A DNA stretch of 33,705 nt from Methanogenium sp. (lineage in GTDB: Archaea; Halobacteriota; Methanomicrobia; Methanomicrobiales; Methanomicrobiaceae), in assembly GCA_030595665.1 (NCBI GenBank), contig JAUVCV010000031.1, forward strand, positions 1 through 33,705. The letters run 5' to 3'. Positions 8,301 to 16,192 of this stretch are shown here, piece after piece. Position 1 is the first letter of the stretch; every line of letters starts with the position of its first letter. A program made the translations under genes and the position numbers. The notes below the pieces were generated by a model. The model saw only the letters and a program-made list of their open reading frames with translations, was not told where the DNA came from and searched no databases.

Positions 8301-10307
8301 TACCTGAATAATGTTGCAACGGGGGTGTCCACGAACTTCACCTTCACAAACAAACCTGTAGGTGTGTATAATGTCACTGTTGAACGTGTGGGTTATACCT
8401 CTTCGCCGGAATATCAGGAAGTAACGCTGGCAAGAGGTCAAACTGAATCATTAGAGTTTACATTAACTCAATTGTACAGCGGCGGAAAAGGTACCGCAGA
8501 TAGCCCGTATGAAATAAGCAATATTGATGATTTGATGAATCTGTCCACGGACTCTGGTAATTGGGGCCAAAATTTCACGGTGACTGCTGATATCGATCTC
8601 CCCGATGATGGTCGTCTCACATCCACTATTGGAAATCATGGTACATGGTTCACCGGCAGTTTCGACGGGCAGGGACATACGATACGCAATTTTGAGATGG
8701 ATAAGCCCGATGATGATTATGTCGGTCTCTTTGGGTATCTTAAAGGCGGAGAGATAAAGAAGCTGGGAATTGAGGCAGGTGCGAGTGGTGTATGTGGACT
8801 AAATATTGTTGGTGTACTTGTTGCTTATAATGATGGTGGCTCAATAACGAACTGTTATGCAACGGGGGACGCCCATGCCCAATATTCTTGTTCCGGCGGT
8901 CTTGTTGGTGATAATGATGATGGCTCCATAACGAACTGTTTTGCAACGGGGAACGCCTATGCTAAATATGCTAGTGGTTCCGGCGGTCTTATTGGTTATA
9001 ATGATGGCTCCATAACGAACTGTTTTGCAACGGGGGACGCCTATGCCGTTTATAATCCTGTCGGCGGCCTTGTTGGTTATAATGATGATGGCTCCATAAC
9101 GAACTGTTATCGCTATGCTGACTATGGCGATGACAAGGTCACCCGCATTTCTGATCTATCGAAATTCAGGGACTATGGTTTCTTAACCGGAACCACGGAA
9201 AATAATGGTCTTAGATGGTCAACAGATATCATCAGCACTGAACCAGACAGTTCCAGGGTATGGTATGTCTCTTCTTCTAAAACTGAATATCCTACTTTCC
9301 AGAGGGTAGTACCAGATCCCGGGACACCCCCGATTAATATCACACCAGATTCTAAACCCGTTCCCTCCTTCACCGCCACTCCGGTGTCCGGTGATGCACC
9401 ACTTCCGGTCACCTTCACCGACACCTCCGCCGGAGATCCTCAGTCCTGGAACTGGTCGTTTGGTGACGGAAGTGTCTCAGACGTACAGCATCCGGTGCAC
9501 ATCTATGAGCGGGCAGGGACGTACTCTGTCTCCCTCACTGCGACGAATGTGTATGGCAGTGTTACGTGCGAAAAAGAGCAGTTCATCACGGCAAATTATC
9601 ATCACGAGAGTGATGGCGATGATAATCCAACGCCGTATATAAAACCGACACCGACGCCTGCACTAACACCGGTTCCGACGACCATCACACCAACACCGGT
9701 TCCCAAACCCGCTATATTGACCGGAACAACCAAACTTCCGGTCAGCCCCAACGGAGAGGTAGAGAAGAGAGTAACTCTCTGGGCGGAGGGTATGTCCGGC
9801 TATCTCACCATTGATGCTGGTGTGGTGGCACGGGATGCGTCAGGCCATTTGGTAGGCACCGTCAGTATCGTTGCGGTTCCTGCCATAACCATTCCGTCAT
9901 CCGGAAAGATCGGTGCAATTGAGCACCCACGGGCACTTTATGTTTTCAACTGCACCCCGGAGGGAGCAACCTTTTCACCTGCCATTAATCTGACATTCAC
10001 ACTTTCTGAAGATGAGTGGAATCTGTTTGGCAACGAGACGGAAGTCGGATGGTTCAACAGCACGAGCAAAGAGTGGGAGGTTATTGCAGGGGTGGCTGAC
10101 CCCGGTGAGAGAACAATTACGATTCCGGTCAGTCACTTCAGCATGTATGCACTCTTTACCGATGATGTGCCGGAAGTACCCCTGCCGGATATGACGAAAA
10201 TACCCCCTGGAGAATCCGGTAGCACACCAATCTGGGTCTGGGGAGGTCTCATAATTGTAGTTGGTATCCTGGGTGGTATCATCAGAATAATGAGGAAGAG
10301 AGAATAA
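5373..10307 (+). CDS. Giant GLUG/PEGA/PKD surface protein (1644 aa)
   Basis: A hydrophobic segment at residues 31-48 (RIFGAVFVALFLLTGVAGA) is a signal peptide behind an unusually long 30-residue basic n-region. Three blocks start with a G(K/D)GTAxSPY motif and a beta-helix-like lead, then GLUG arrays (GGLVGYN..SITNCYATGD) near residues 163-323, 633-823 and 1142-1247. PEGA-like pairs lie near 382-524 and 889-1033. One PKD domain (WNWSFGDG) lies near 1327-1408, followed by a Pro/Thr linker, the module ending VSHFSMYALF, a membrane segment near 1618-1637 and a basic tail. GLUG repeats occur in bacterial and archaeal adhesins and peptidase-associated proteins. I infer an anchored extracellular beta-helix protein that may mediate attachment. 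Blocks 1 and 3 are near duplicates in DNA. Confidence 0.92.
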   Translation: MKVIAKANISGSLTDKKSCVAHVPCHLNGKRIFGAVFVALFLLTGVAGAYSGGDGTAGSPYQIRDSADLITLSTDSGNWGQNFILTADIDIPDGESPTSTIGILGTTFTGSFDGQGHTIRNFEMDKPGGEYVGLFGSLGNGGEIKKLGIEAGASGVFGDSYVGVLVGYNDGGSITNCYATGDARAGGNYAGGLVGYIDGGSIANCYATGDTDAVGYAGGLVGDNSGSITNCYATGNVTATGNYAGGLVGYNDGGSITNCYATGDTYAGSYAGGLVGSNDRGSITNCYATGDADTATGNYASGLVGFNWLGSITNCYCYAVDINSQVTRISDLSKFRDYNFITGTTENNGLRWSTDIISTEPDFSRVWYVPSSKTEYPTFQWEITGELRITSTPSGGWIWIDGVNRSVQTYASVSGISPDVNHNVTVKLDGYHAGINELVNVPKSGTTDVFFALVHETGDMQINSAPAGAIIYLNGAVRGVTNTTLSDLDTGTYNVTVEHAGLGSLSRDVTLPAGETKEVLFVFPHFSGGKGTADSPYWINTSADIEELVAISGAWRGMHFSVGSDITLIAGQPSAPIGNSAIPFTGNFDGRDHTISNLMLIESGVDAVGFFGQAGSGAVITNVSVETTEDGVRGNNHVGVLVGQNDAGSTLTGCHAAGTVVGVMNNGGLVGYNLGDIANSSATTGVTGTDKHTGGLVGQNCGSISGSYAIGDVYAPNYANGGLVGWNNDGDIVNCYATGNARGDIDDVGGLVGMNENGGTIVNCYATGDATAANVHAGGLAGMNRNSATITNSYATGTAVAVNGNDGGFLGCNAAASFTNCYRHTNGNSGLGTLITDTTQFRDYAFLTGAEGNGLAWSSGIISTSPDNAKIWRVFEYKSEYPVFQWQSVQTGMIQVVSVPDNGTIYLNGVTNGVVTNHTFTGQPVGEYNVTVVKDGYDTETEIVTLSNVTTERVNFTLVQQFGNLRINSTPSNASIYLNNVATGVSTNFTFTNKPVGVYNVTVERVGYTSSPEYQEVTLARGQTESLEFTLTQLYSGGKGTADSPYEISNIDDLMNLSTDSGNWGQNFTVTADIDLPDDGRLTSTIGNHGTWFTGSFDGQGHTIRNFEMDKPDDDYVGLFGYLKGGEIKKLGIEAGASGVCGLNIVGVLVAYNDGGSITNCYATGDAHAQYSCSGGLVGDNDDGSITNCFATGNAYAKYASGSGGLIGYNDGSITNCFATGDAYAVYNPVGGLVGYNDDGSITNCYRYADYGDDKVTRISDLSKFRDYGFLTGTTENNGLRWSTDIISTEPDSSRVWYVSSSKTEYPTFQRVVPDPGTPPINITPDSKPVPSFTATPVSGDAPLPVTFTDTSAGDPQSWNWSFGDGSVSDVQHPVHIYERAGTYSVSLTATNVYGSVTCEKEQFITANYHHESDGDDNPTPYIKPTPTPALTPVPTTITPTPVPKPAILTGTTKLPVSPNGEVEKRVTLWAEGMSGYLTIDAGVVARDASGHLVGTVSIVAVPAITIPSSGKIGAIEHPRALYVFNCTPEGATFSPAINLTFTLSEDEWNLFGNETEVGWFNSTSKEWEVIAGVADPGERTITIPVSHFSMYALFTDDVPEVPLPDMTKIPPGESGSTPIWVWGGLIIVVGILGGIIRIMRKRE
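5860..6340 (+). repeat. GLUG array 1
   Basis: Six to seven units of about 72-84 bp share a core encoding GSITNCYATGD and GGLVG, with almost invariant DNA in the SITNCYATG part. The spacing varies by a few codons between units. Confidence 0.85.
7270..7840 (+). repeat. GLUG array 2, diverged
   Basis: About seven GLUG units encode GGLVG.N and NCYATG or NSYATG cores. Their codon choice is more varied and more GC-rich than in arrays 1 and 3, so this block is older or of different origin. Confidence 0.8.
8795..9110 (+). repeat. GLUG array 3, near copy of array 1
   Basis: Four units reuse the DNA core seen in array 1. The flanks also match: about 8655-8800 corresponds to 5695-5850, and 9140-9247 corresponds to 6350-6455. 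This marks a within-gene segmental duplication. Confidence 0.85.
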
Positions 10308-10345
10308 AATAGAGTAGGACATCTTTAGAGATACCCCTGGCTGAT

Positions 10346-10444
10346 TTGGCCGGTTTTTCCCTTTTTTTGGGTGCGATTCTGATCATGCCTGCCGTACTCA
10401 GACTGATCACAGCTGGTTTGAACAAAAGAATGAAACTCCGCATC
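10346..10444 (+). pseudogene. Relic of an RND/MMPL-type exporter C-terminus
   Basis: A frame reading GFSLFLGAILIMPAVLRLI followed by a basic tail matches the last membrane helix of the exporter fragment at 12372-12689 (GFSLIGAILVMPAVLKII). DNA identity is clear over about 45 bp. Nothing upstream in this frame resembles the rest of a transporter. The fragment runs straight out of the terminator tract of the preceding surface gene, so only about 30 residues of the old gene survive. Confidence 0.55.
10353..10368 (+). terminator. T-rich terminator after surface gene 2
   Basis: Two T-tracts (T5 and T7) separated by CCC lie about 50 bp after the stop codon. They mirror the tract after the first surface gene. 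Confidence 0.45.
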
Positions 10445-10545
10445 CTTAGCCATCGTTCGCATCATCCACCCGGATTATTCCCGGTGACTGAGACCTCGCT
10501 ACCTTATCATAGATTCCCGACAAACACCCCATAAGGAGCATTCCA

Positions 10546-11013
10546 ATGCGTGATACAAATGTCATAACCGGGAAGACCGAACGCCTCATCCGGATGACGG
10601 ATGCGTTTTGCGATGAATATCTTGACGAGGAATACAAAGCGCTCTGCGAAAAGCTCATTCGCAAGATGTCCCCGAAACACCCGGTGCCCTTTATGTCCGG
10701 AAAAATCGAGATATGGGCGGCGGCAGTTGTCTACGCCTTGGGGAGTATCAACTACCTCTTTGGTACATCGATGAAACCGCATGCATCCCCCGCTGATATC
10801 TGCGAATACTTTGGGACAAAAAAGAGCACCACGTCACAGAAGGCCAAAGGAATTCGCGACATGTTCGACCTGTATTTTTTTGATGAAGAGTTCTCGACCA
10901 CCCGGATGCACGAGGAAGACCCATATGAGAATTTGGTTCTGATTGACGGGGTTATCGTGCCCAAGGAGATGCTCCCTCCCGAACTCCTGAAAAAGTTTGA
11001 ATCGGGCAGATGA
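10546..11013 (+). CDS. DUF6398 domain protein (155 aa)
   Basis: The protein starts MRDTNVITGKTERLIRMTD. It has an acidic helical first part (CDEYLDEEYKALCEKLI), then the core KIEIWAAAVVYALGSINYLF, then a helix-turn-helix-like stretch (ICEYFGTKKSTTSQKAKGIR) that is typical of DUF6398 proteins. No function is established for the family that I know of. The HTH-like SQKAKGIRD segment could bind nucleic acid, but that is inference. An AAGGAGC ribosome-binding site lies 8 nt before the ATG. A T7 tract (11107-11113) about 95 bp after the stop is a plausible terminator. The gene sits intact inside a patch of decayed genes. Confidence 0.75.
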   Translation: MRDTNVITGKTERLIRMTDAFCDEYLDEEYKALCEKLIRKMSPKHPVPFMSGKIEIWAAAVVYALGSINYLFGTSMKPHASPADICEYFGTKKSTTSQKAKGIRDMFDLYFFDEEFSTTRMHEEDPYENLVLIDGVIVPKEMLPPELLKKFESGR

Positions 11014-11106
11014 CGAAGACGGGATTGGTCGGATGCAGAAGTCATCTCTGAAAAGGGCATTACAGGAACACACATTAAAAAACCCAGATTTGCACGCGGA
11101 TTCTAA

Positions 11107-11113
11107 TTTTTTT
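11107..11113 (+). terminator. T7 tract after the DUF6398 gene
   Basis: A run of seven T residues in an AT-rich context follows the DUF6398 gene and precedes the next promoter. Confidence 0.35.
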
Positions 11114-11174
11114 GTTCAGAATCTAAAACACCAATTTAACAGAGTTCACCAGACCTGCTCGTCACATAGTAAGA

Positions 11175-11188
11175 GATATATATAATAT
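11175..11188 (+). promoter_or_regulatory. TATA box for the 55-aa gene
   Basis: GATATATATAATAT is centred about 25 bp before the ATG at 11206. That spacing would put the transcript start at or next to the start codon, so a leaderless mRNA is likely. Confidence 0.55.
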
Positions 11189-11205
11189 CATTTAATCTAA
11201 ATCAT

Positions 11206-11373
11206 ATGGCAAAAAATACCGGTGATGACCATCGAAAAGGCGCGGTTAAAGATAGAAGTCAGGTTGAAAATCCAAAAACAGGAATATACACAAAAAGAGA
11301 CACAAAAACCGGCAAATTTATCGACGGAAAATCTGATGGGACACCATTTAAGGGTGTCAGAAAAGAAAAATAA
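11206..11373 (+). CDS. Small conserved basic protein (55 aa)
   Basis: The peptide reads MAKNTGDDHRKGAVKDRSQV, continues with NPKTG, TKRDTKTGKFIDGKSDGTPFKGV, and ends RKEK. I recognise this pattern (MAKNTG.., NPKTG.W.KRD, GKF.D.K.DG.PFKGVRKE) as a small uncharacterised protein that recurs in many bacteria and some archaea. It is highly basic and Gly-rich with no hydrophobic segment, so it is probably a soluble, possibly nucleic-acid-associated protein; that role is a guess. A strong TATA box just upstream supports expression as a leaderless gene. Confidence 0.72.
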   Translation: MAKNTGDDHRKGAVKDRSQVENPKTGIYTKRDTKTGKFIDGKSDGTPFKGVRKEK

Positions 11374-11462
11374 TTGAAAGGAAATTGTTAACAATTTTAT
11401 TTTTTCAATAACTCTTTGTATCGATTCACCCCCACAATTATTTATTGTCGGGTAAGGGGTGA

Positions 11463-11640
11463 GTAAATATTTTTATTGATGAAAATACTGCGAAATTTCA
11501 GATGTATAATCCAAATGGATAATCCTATGCCAGTAAACGCAGATAACATTTTTTCAATGAATGTTGCAAAGACAATGTCAGAATATAACCCGGAAAAACT
11601 GGCAGTGTCCTTAATTGGCATACCTGATTGTGGCATGTAA
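11463..11640 (+). pseudogene. Possible N-terminal relic of an RND-type exporter
   Basis: One frame reads VNIFIDENTAKFQMYNPNG and then stops. A second, overlapping frame from the ATG at 11515 continues for 41 codons (DNIFSMNVAKTM, EYNPEKLAVSLIGIPD). Together they faintly resemble the early periplasmic part of hydrophobe-exporter RND proteins, which often have an ID(K/E)(N/D)(S/T)..YQ motif. It lies on the other side of the transposase from a genuine exporter C-terminus, which is the main reason to suggest this. It could equally be meaningless. Confidence 0.22.
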
Positions 11641-12372
11641 AAAATCCCTCCATGATATCTTTTGGTCAATAATTCCTTCAATCATACCAGGTGTGGATTT
11701 ATCTTTAAATACATTCATAAAATTCCAGTAAAATTGGAAGATTGATAAAGCCGATTCCAATTTCGGTTTCAATTGTGAGAATGTCTTTGATTTTCTCACA
11801 AAGCGGCCAACTCTTTCACGAAGAATTCCATTTGAATTTTCAACATCAGTAGTTTCAATTTTAGACAATAGTGGCTCACCAATAACTGCAATTTTGTATT
11901 TTTCTTTTAATCTCCCCTTTTTCCTGATTTTTATTAACTGACCATAATTGACGCAGGGATTGCTGTAGAGAGCATTCAAACTTGTTAGATACTGATCATT
12001 CCCATCAGTGTAAATCTCAAGCTTTGATTTTGGATCAGGGAGTTTTAATCTTTCATAGAGATCATTCATCATGATATTGCAGGTTGTCTGATTGTGCTTT
12101 CCGACAGCAAAGGAAATTATAAAGTACGATTTTCGTTTTATTGCTGTGTAAGTCCATGCATCGCCAACAAAATCTGGTTCTTAGCTTTTTTTGACAACGT
12201 TTTTTTGTTTTTTTTTACAAAACTCCAGAACTCATCACATTATATCGGGCTTAGCTCAAGCTCCCTGATGAGAATATCATTCATTTGTGTTGCATGTTCT
12301 GCAATATCTGTGAGGAGTCTCCCAATAGTATCACGATGATGACCGGCAATCCTTTCAATACTTCGGATTCCA
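11611..12372 (-). pseudogene. Degenerate IS1-like transposase
   Basis: Read on the - strand, the product runs HGIRSIERIAGHHRDTIGRL, ILIRELELSPI, stop, CDEFWSFVKKNKKT, then after a frame change VGDAWTYTAIKRKSYFII, EIYTDGNDQYL, VENSNGILRERVGRFVRKS and FYWNFMN. This is the IS1-type layout: an N-terminal HTH, then DDE residues in CDEFW, YTDGND and VENSN. Two lesions inactivate it: an in-frame TAA at 12242-12240 where Gln is expected, and a frameshift at about 12178-12195. The N-terminus is cut where exporter sequence begins near 12372. Only the C-terminal 153 codons (11611-12072) form an open frame. I could not identify the inverted ends. Confidence 0.72.
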
Positions 12373-12689
12373 TGACCATTGGCATTGCCTGTGAATATAC
12401 GATTCTTATCATGGAACGCTATAATGAAGAACGAAAGGCAGGAAATGATGTTGACTCATCCATTGAGCGTGCCGCTCAGAAAATTGGCACTGCAATAACG
12501 GTATCCAGTCTGACCACCGTATTTGGGTTCTCCGCACTCATGCTGTCAGCATTCGGAATTATCAGTAATTTTGGAACAACGACTGTTATCACCGTTGGAT
12601 TCTCCTTAATTGGTGCCATTCTTGTCATGCCTGCGGTATTGAAAATAATCAGCCGGTTTGAAAAAGAGGAAAATAATCAGTTTTATTGA
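12372..12689 (+). pseudogene. C-terminal fragment of an RND/MMPL-type exporter
   Basis: The product (MTIGIACEYTILIMERYNEER, then a conserved AITVSSLTTVFGFSALMLS, FGTTTVITVGFSLIGAILVMPAVLKII, basic tail) is the last four membrane helices or so of a hydrophobe-exporter (HAE3-like) RND protein. A full-length member has about 700-1000 residues; here about 105 remain. Codons upstream of 12372 belong to the transposase relic read on the other strand, so the gene has been truncated by the element. A shorter relic of the same helix lies at 10346. Confidence 0.72.
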
Positions 12690-13116
12690 AATCATGTGTA
12701 TTGCAATTGTGTTCATAGCAATACAGAAGAGAATTCCTGAAAAATTGACCCATACAATTCAGCGAAGAGCCATATATTTTAAAGTGTAGTGTCATATATG
12801 GAAGTAATTGTTATGATGAGACGTTCGAATTCCTGTTATGGGACACTCAGGCACAAAACGAATAAAATACGGTGTATGGGTTCTTCTAACAAAGAAAGAG
12901 ACTTTGAATTATTTGATTCCAGCTATGATGATATCAAAAAACGCAGCTCGTCCATCCGATGGTCTCTCATAAGAAATTAATCCCATTTTAAAATATACCT
13001 TTTGTACAATTCTATGAGTACTTTTAACGGCTCACGTTAGAATGAATCATCTTTGTCTCTTTCGTTTGGTTATAGTATTTTCTTAATCTGACAGTACCAC
13101 CCCTTTTTTCGTCCGG
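12690..13116. other. Largely empty intergenic region
   Basis: Apart from the doubtful 60-codon frame at 12798 I see no gene, RNA or repeat in these 427 bp. The stretch is AT-rich and follows the decayed exporter. Confidence 0.5.
12798..12980 (+). CDS. Doubtful small ORF (60 aa)
   Basis: The ATG at 12798 opens a 60-codon frame beginning MEVIVMMRRSNSCYG and ending RWSLIRN. A TATA-like CATATATTTTAAAG lies about 20-30 bp upstream, the best argument in its favour. The sequence has no motif I recognise and no ribosome-binding site. It may be a leaderless small gene or chance. Confidence 0.2.
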   Translation: MEVIVMMRRSNSCYGTLRHKTNKIRCMGSSNKERDFELFDSSYDDIKKRSSSIRWSLIRN

Positions 13117-14214
13117 TTATTCAGGAAGGACACAACTGCACCGGCCGATGGTGATGGTCACTACGAGACAGAATATCCCGTTCACCAAAAATGCCGCAGC
13201 ATAATTACCGTATTCAGAAATGATCCCTGCAAAAAACGGCAGAAAAGCCATTCCACCATATGAAGCTGCAGTAAGAAGGCCTATCGCTGTTCCCTGCATC
13301 TTCTCGCTCACGGCAAGATAGTTCATCTGAGAGACAAACACAAATCCGATTGAGCCTCCGATTACCATAAACAGCAAAAAGACTCCCCATATCCCTCCAT
13401 AGGATGGTGCAACAAAGGAAAGAACCACGGCCATTCCCACCAGTGCGGCCGCAATACGTATGGTCTGAATCGGCTGAAGTTTTACATAGGGGGCAATTAG
13501 TGACGTACAAATCGTTGAGGCATTCATCGTTGCAAACATTATTCCCAGAATAAACGGACTTTCATCCGTAAATTCCGGATATAATGAAATAAGCACTCCG
13601 GAAATGCCGACAAGAACAAATGAGGAAAAATACAGCCATTTGTTTCTCCAGCCAATGGCATGGACCGGGGGAATAACATCGGTGAGTTTGCTTTTATCAT
13701 CCCGGATAAAGGAGGAAAGAAGCAGGGGAATTACGGTTAATCCGGTAAAAAGCATCACCCCGCTGTTCATACCAAGCCGGGAATTCAGGATGCCTGTTCC
13801 CATCAGCCCTGCAATAAGCCCAGTATTTAGGGCCGCAAAATACAGACCGGAGAGGCGGGTATGATCCGGCTGTATATTGACCCAGGAAAGAGCACAGGGG
13901 ACAAACAGTCCTGCACCTATCCCTTCGATAATCCGTGCAAAAACAACGGCATACGGGTTTGTGGCAAGCAGAATGATGCCTCCTGAAACAAGCGTAAGAA
14001 GAAGCCCTGCAATAATAAACGGCCTTCGGCCAAACCTGTCACCCAGCACACCTGCCGGAATGACCATGACAAACGCACCAAAGAAGTATGCAGAAAATAT
14101 AATCCCCTGTAACGCAGGCATTTCATCAGCATATACCGGAAGAACCGGCACGATAGCATTGGACAGTGCCATGATGACAAAAATGCCAACGACAAGTGAC
14201 AGGCGTTGCTTCAT
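13117..14214 (-). CDS. MFS transporter (365 aa)
   Basis: The protein is almost entirely hydrophobic, with about 11-12 membrane segments. The MFS motif A is at residues 55-65 (GVLGDRFGRRP), between the second and third segments. An Arg-containing fourth-helix motif (ARIIEGIGAGLFVPCA) follows, typical of drug or sugar efflux MFS members. At 365 residues it is slightly shorter than the usual 390-420. The substrate cannot be told. It starts 38 bp downstream of fttA on the same strand and may be read through from the psmB-fttA transcript. Confidence 0.85.
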   Translation of the reverse strand: MKQRLSLVVGIFVIMALSNAIVPVLPVYADEMPALQGIIFSAYFFGAFVMVIPAGVLGDRFGRRPFIIAGLLLTLVSGGIILLATNPYAVVFARIIEGIGAGLFVPCALSWVNIQPDHTRLSGLYFAALNTGLIAGLMGTGILNSRLGMNSGVMLFTGLTVIPLLLSSFIRDDKSKLTDVIPPVHAIGWRNKWLYFSSFVLVGISGVLISLYPEFTDESPFILGIMFATMNASTICTSLIAPYVKLQPIQTIRIAAALVGMAVVLSFVAPSYGGIWGVFLLFMVIGGSIGFVFVSQMNYLAVSEKMQGTAIGLLTAASYGGMAFLPFFAGIISEYGNYAAAFLVNGIFCLVVTITIGRCSCVLPE

Positions 14215-14252
14215 TGATTTACTATAGGTTAGGAAAATAAAAGAGATTCCTG

Positions 14253-16145
14253 TTACACCAGACGGTATGTTTCAAGGTTCATGGGTGAAACAGTCTGGAT
14301 ATGGTAATTTTTGTATATTGAGGATGCAAGGTCAAGTGTGCTCTTCTCATCGCCGTGAATGGTAAATATCCGTTCCGGGCGGGGCTGAAGGTGCTTCACA
14401 TACCGCATCAGCTGATTTCTGTCAGAGTGACCGGAGAATCCGTCGACGGTCTGTATTTCGCAGTTCATATTGATGGTCTCGCGGCGTCCGATGGGTATCT
14501 CTTTCCATCCTTTCTGAATCCTTCTGCCAAGGGTTCCGTCTGCCTGATACCCGACAAAGACCAGGGAATTCTTTTCATCAGGCGCAAGGTTGCGCAGATA
14601 CTCCATGACAGGGCCACCGGAAAGCATACCGCTCGTTGTGATGATAATACACGGATCGCCTTCAATGACATCCTGCCGGAGTTTGGATGAATCGACCTGC
14701 TTAAAGCATTTGGCAAGGAAGGGATTCATTCCTTCTTTGAATATTTGTGTGCGAAGGTCAGGATTCAGATATTCAGGATAGGTCGTATGAATGGCAGTTG
14801 CTTCTTTGATCATACCATCCAGGAAGATTGTGACCTTTGGTATTTTTTCCAGCCGTATCCCTTCCTCCAGGGTCAGCATTACTTCCTGTGAACGTCCAAC
14901 AGCAAATGCCGGAATGACAACCTTTCCTCCCCGGTTTATTGTCGTATTAACAATATCGTAGAGTTTTTGCTCTGCATCCTTTTTGGAAGGCTGGATATCA
15001 CGGGAGCCACCATAGGTGCTCTCCATAAAGAGCGTCTCAAGGCGGGGGAACTGCACCGTTGCCGGGCCAAACAGACGGGTCGTATCATAATTGAAATCGC
15101 CCGTAAATGCGATATTATGGAGACCGTCTCCCACATGGAAATGACTGATTGCAGACCCCAGAATATGACCGGCATTATGATAGGTCAGTTTTACATCCGG
15201 GGCAATATCGGTAACAGAGCCATAATTCAGGGTAATGGAACGTTTGAGATATTCCTGGACTTCCCGTGAGGTATAGGGGGCAACGCCGCCTTCTTTATTC
15301 ACCACATCAATGAAATCCAGCTGCAGCATGGCAGAGAGATCACGTGTTGCCGGTGTGCTGTATACCGGGCCGTCAAATCCATATTTATAGAGCAGCGGTA
15401 TCATTGCACAGTGGTCAAGGTGTGCATGGGTAAGAACAACTGCATCCAGTGAACTGAGCGGGGATATTTCCGGAACGCCAAGGTAGGGGAATTCCTCAGA
15501 CATATTGCCGGGTTTTTCACCGCAGTCAATAAGAATTTTGCTCTCAGGGGTTGAGAGAAGAAACGCTGCTCTTCCGACTTCACGGCAGCAGCCAAGGGTG
15601 GTTACCCGAACCCACTTATCCTTGCTTCTGACATCACGATGAATTCTCTTACCAATCCGACGAAGAAATTCCTTCCGTTCATCTTTTACGGATTTAAGAT
15701 ACAGGCGAATGTCTTTGACCGTTTTGCTTTCAATGGGTGGTGTCCGGACAACCTTTGCGGTCCATCCAATCTCTTTTGTTATATCGCGGAGTGTTGCTCC
15801 GTTCTTTCCAATAACAATACCCGGCTTTTCGGCTTCAACCAGCACTTCGCCGGTATCAGGATCAAAGAACATGTCGGTTATACCTGCACTGTCAGGAACT
15901 ACCGCACGCACTTTTGCCGCAGCTTTTTCCGGATCCTCCAGAATATTTGGCCGAACGACAATTCGTTTGCGTAATTCACGGGCAAGAATCTTAATTAAAT
16001 CATCCTGTTCCGCAAATTTCTTGGTGTCATCGGTATAGATGACAAGTTCAGGTCCTTCAAACTCAACGTCTGTTATTGAAATACCCGCAGGTACTTTAGC
16101 ATTGATCTTCTTCTTGAGATCTTCTAAGCGTTCTTCTATTAACAT
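14253..16145 (-). CDS. fttA: Transcription termination factor FttA (aCPSF1), beta-CASP ribonuclease
   Basis: This 630-residue protein has the full archaeal CPSF1 layout. Residues 1-145 hold KH domains with the GxxG loop in IGKNGATLRDI. A metallo-beta-lactamase domain follows, with the zinc motif HAHLDH at 240-245, HNAGH at about 323-327 and TGDFNYD at about 348-354. A beta-CASP insertion (IITTSGMLSGGPVMEYL) precedes a C-terminal FSGHSD and TIHGDE. Archaeal aCPSF1/FttA cleaves nascent RNA at U-rich sites and drives transcription termination. The gene lies 47 bp downstream of psmB on the same strand, likely in one operon. The zinc ligands appear intact, so it should be active. Confidence 0.95.
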   Translation of the reverse strand: MLIEERLEDLKKKINAKVPAGISITDVEFEGPELVIYTDDTKKFAEQDDLIKILARELRKRIVVRPNILEDPEKAAAKVRAVVPDSAGITDMFFDPDTGEVLVEAEKPGIVIGKNGATLRDITKEIGWTAKVVRTPPIESKTVKDIRLYLKSVKDERKEFLRRIGKRIHRDVRSKDKWVRVTTLGCCREVGRAAFLLSTPESKILIDCGEKPGNMSEEFPYLGVPEISPLSSLDAVVLTHAHLDHCAMIPLLYKYGFDGPVYSTPATRDLSAMLQLDFIDVVNKEGGVAPYTSREVQEYLKRSITLNYGSVTDIAPDVKLTYHNAGHILGSAISHFHVGDGLHNIAFTGDFNYDTTRLFGPATVQFPRLETLFMESTYGGSRDIQPSKKDAEQKLYDIVNTTINRGGKVVIPAFAVGRSQEVMLTLEEGIRLEKIPKVTIFLDGMIKEATAIHTTYPEYLNPDLRTQIFKEGMNPFLAKCFKQVDSSKLRQDVIEGDPCIIITTSGMLSGGPVMEYLRNLAPDEKNSLVFVGYQADGTLGRRIQKGWKEIPIGRRETINMNCEIQTVDGFSGHSDRNQLMRYVKHLQPRPERIFTIHGDEKSTLDLASSIYKNYHIQTVSPMNLETYRLV

Positions 16146-16192
16146 TAAAATCGTCCTAAAAAAGAAAAATAGTGGGATAAGTGAAAAAGAGT

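Noticed and set aside
5860-9110. Short regularly repeated DNA cores that could suggest a CRISPR array.
   Set aside because: The repeats are in frame, encode GLUG motifs, and lack unique spacers of constant length; no cas genes are nearby.
12094-12339. An 81-codon + strand frame.
   Set aside because: It lies antisense to the transposase relic, whose conserved motifs read on the - strand.
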